Part shown: positions 6,848-7,578 of the stretch, in pieces | Layout: every line of letters begins with the position of its first letter | Numbering within the stretch: the stretch's first letter is position 1 | DNA from: Terriglobales bacterium | Lineage (GTDB): Bacteria; Acidobacteriota; Terriglobia; Terriglobales; Acidobacteriaceae | DNA: 7,578 nt | Direction of reading: 5' to 3' | NCBI GenBank assembly: GCA_015655365.1 | Contig: JAATFE010000217.1 | Span: 1 to 7,578 of the forward strand | Notes under the pieces: model-generated | Seen by the model: the letters and a program-made list of their open reading frames with translations, nothing else | What the model was told of the DNA's origin: nothing | Databases searched by the model: none | Program-made: the position numbers and the translations under genes

Positions 6848-7125
6848 TTGCAGTCTCGGCGTTGACTCCGTACCTCTGACCTTCATGTACGCTGCCGCTT
6901 TTGGTCTTTGACGACATCCGCGCGAACGTCGTCAAAGACCACTCACAGTTTTTCAAAGATCTGACAGTACCCTTCTACGGCTACAACAAGCCGGGCGCGA
7001 AGTCGTCCCAAGGAGTACAGGATTCGTTCTGGCTTCAAGGAATACAGGTCTCCATCATCGGCGCATACGACTGCATCAAGGCGTTCTCCGAAACCGATCA
7101 GACCGAAGACCTGAAATCTGGATGA
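6841..7125 (+). pseudogene. Remnant of a non-heme chloroperoxidase-like alpha/beta hydrolase
   Basis: In one frame this stretch reads VIAVSALTPYL, a TGA stop (6877-6879), PSCT, then [20 protein letters not shown] and on through [19 protein letters not shown] and [17 protein letters not shown], ending SG-stop at 7123-7125. I recognise this as the middle of cofactor-free chloroperoxidase/arylesterase-type hydrolases (…SAVTP…EVFD-x-IRA…SQF-x-KDL…FYG…DSFWLQG…[16 protein letters not shown]). Both ends are gone: the oxyanion region and nucleophile-elbow Ser upstream, and the acid and base of the triad downstream. The expected residues between TPYL and LPL are partly deleted. A TTG-initiated 74-residue frame from 6901 is open but has no good ribosome site and could not form a hydrolase. 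It abuts the NTF2-like gene, so it was probably the third gene of the operon. Confidence 0.78.
6902..6941. repeat. Perfect 14-bp inverted repeat
   Basis: TGGTCTTTGACGAC (6902-6915) and GTCGTCAAAGACCA (6928-6941) are exact reverse complements around a 12-base loop. They lie inside the hydrolase remnant, over the codons for VFDD and VVKD. There is no U-run directly after it (the first T-rich stretch starts about eight bases later), so a terminator role is doubtful. Confidence 0.85.
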
Positions 7126-7132
7126 GAATAGA

Positions 7133-7162
7133 CCAGCACGCGGCAGGTCGAATGCGTGCCGG
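7133..7162 (-). terminator. Possible terminator of ribE
   Basis: On the minus strand CCGGCACGC (7162-7154) can pair with GCGTGCTGG (7141-7133), nine pairs with one G-U, around a 12-base loop. It lies 7 bases after the ribE stop and is followed by the moderately U-rich TCTATTCTC. The tail is weak, so this is tentative. Confidence 0.38.
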
Positions 7163-7169
7163 GACCAGC

Positions 7170-7578
7170 TCAGAAGCCGCTGGCCACCAGCCAGGTCGCG
7201 GTGAGATCGAGTTGCGGTTTTCTCTCCGCCAGCATCTGAGCGTGGGCCAGCTTCACCAGCACATCGGCCTCCACGTTTACCGGCGCGCCCGGCACGAGCG
7301 TATGCAGGTTGGTCCGCCAATAGGTCAAAGGCAAAATCGCAATCGAAATTGCTTCGCCGTCGAAGTCGGCAATCGTCAAGCTGATGCCCTCGATGGCCAC
7401 TGAACCCTTGTGCACCATCCAGGGGCGCACGTTCTCTGGCACGGTCACCTTGAGCGTCCAGTCGGTGGTTTCTTTATTGAAGTCCGGGCTGTCCGGAGAA
7501 ACCACTGGCTGCAAAGAGGCGAGCATCCCGCAGCCGTCCACGTGGCCTTGCACAATGTGCCCGCCCAGCGGACTGCCG
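7170..7578 (-). CDS. ribE: Riboflavin synthase, alpha chain, C-terminal part
   Basis: The minus strand reads 135 residues, from beyond the right edge to TGA at 7172-7170. It starts GSPLGGHIVQGHVDG, the junction into the second lumazine-binding domain. It then shows VPENVRPWMVHKGSVAIEGI, SLTIADF, the strand SIAILP, and VNVEADVLVKLAHAQML near the C-terminus. The enzyme dismutates two 6,7-dimethyl-8-ribityllumazine molecules to riboflavin plus the pyrimidine precursor, as a cytosolic trimer. Full family length is about 195-220 residues, so roughly the first 40% lies outside the window and the start cannot be judged. It is GC-rich like tal and unlike the tetR/SDR block between them. It was probably the original convergent neighbour of tal. 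Confidence 0.93.
   Translation of the reverse strand, partial: GSPLGGHIVQGHVDGCGMLASLQPVVSPDSPDFNKETTDWTLKVTVPENVRPWMVHKGSVAIEGISLTIADFDGEAISIAILPLTYWRTNLHTLVPGAPVNVEADVLVKLAHAQMLAERKPQLDLTATWLVASGF

Overview
The window is bacterial DNA with high GC and dense gene packing. The gene families suggest a soil acidobacterium (Acidobacteriota, Terriglobia-like): a NupG-type nucleoside symporter next to a sugar porter, and a small lipoprotein of fibronectin-III-like repeats opening CGTPG after the lipid cysteine. This assignment is an inference from gene style. No 16S or other marker is present.

Left block (1-4592), GC-rich (two 60-base lines counted by hand give about 70-73% GC). On the minus strand lie a NupG-like nucleoside:proton symporter (1361 to 150) and, just downstream, the start of a sugar-porter-type MFS gene that runs off the left edge. 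The start of that gene looks frameshifted or partly deleted. Facing away on the plus strand are the FN3-like lipoprotein (1500-2594), a fumarylacetoacetate-hydrolase-family enzyme only 24 bases later (2619-3434), and transaldolase (3538-4539) closed by an intrinsic terminator (4566-4592).

Central block (about 4593-7130), lower GC (sampled coding lines 50-57%, the divergent promoter about 36%). It holds a TetR-family repressor (minus, 5419 to 4751) divergent from a classical SDR oxidoreductase (5597-6391). A small NTF2/SnoaL-like protein follows (6446-6847), then the decayed remnant of a non-heme-chloroperoxidase-like alpha/beta hydrolase (about 6841-7125). The tetR-SDR gap carries two 24-bp palindromes 48 bp apart. 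One covers the -10 of tetR and the other the -10 of the SDR promoter. This looks like a self-contained, ligand-inducible oxidoreductase cassette that entered the convergent gap between tal and ribE.

Right block (7170-7578): the GC-rich C-terminal part of riboflavin synthase alpha chain (ribE), minus strand, continuing beyond the window.

No RNA gene, CRISPR array or intact mobile element was seen. The best candidate for something not yet described is the TetR/SDR/NTF2-like cassette with its paired operators. Its parts are known families, but its substrate and inducer are unknown.
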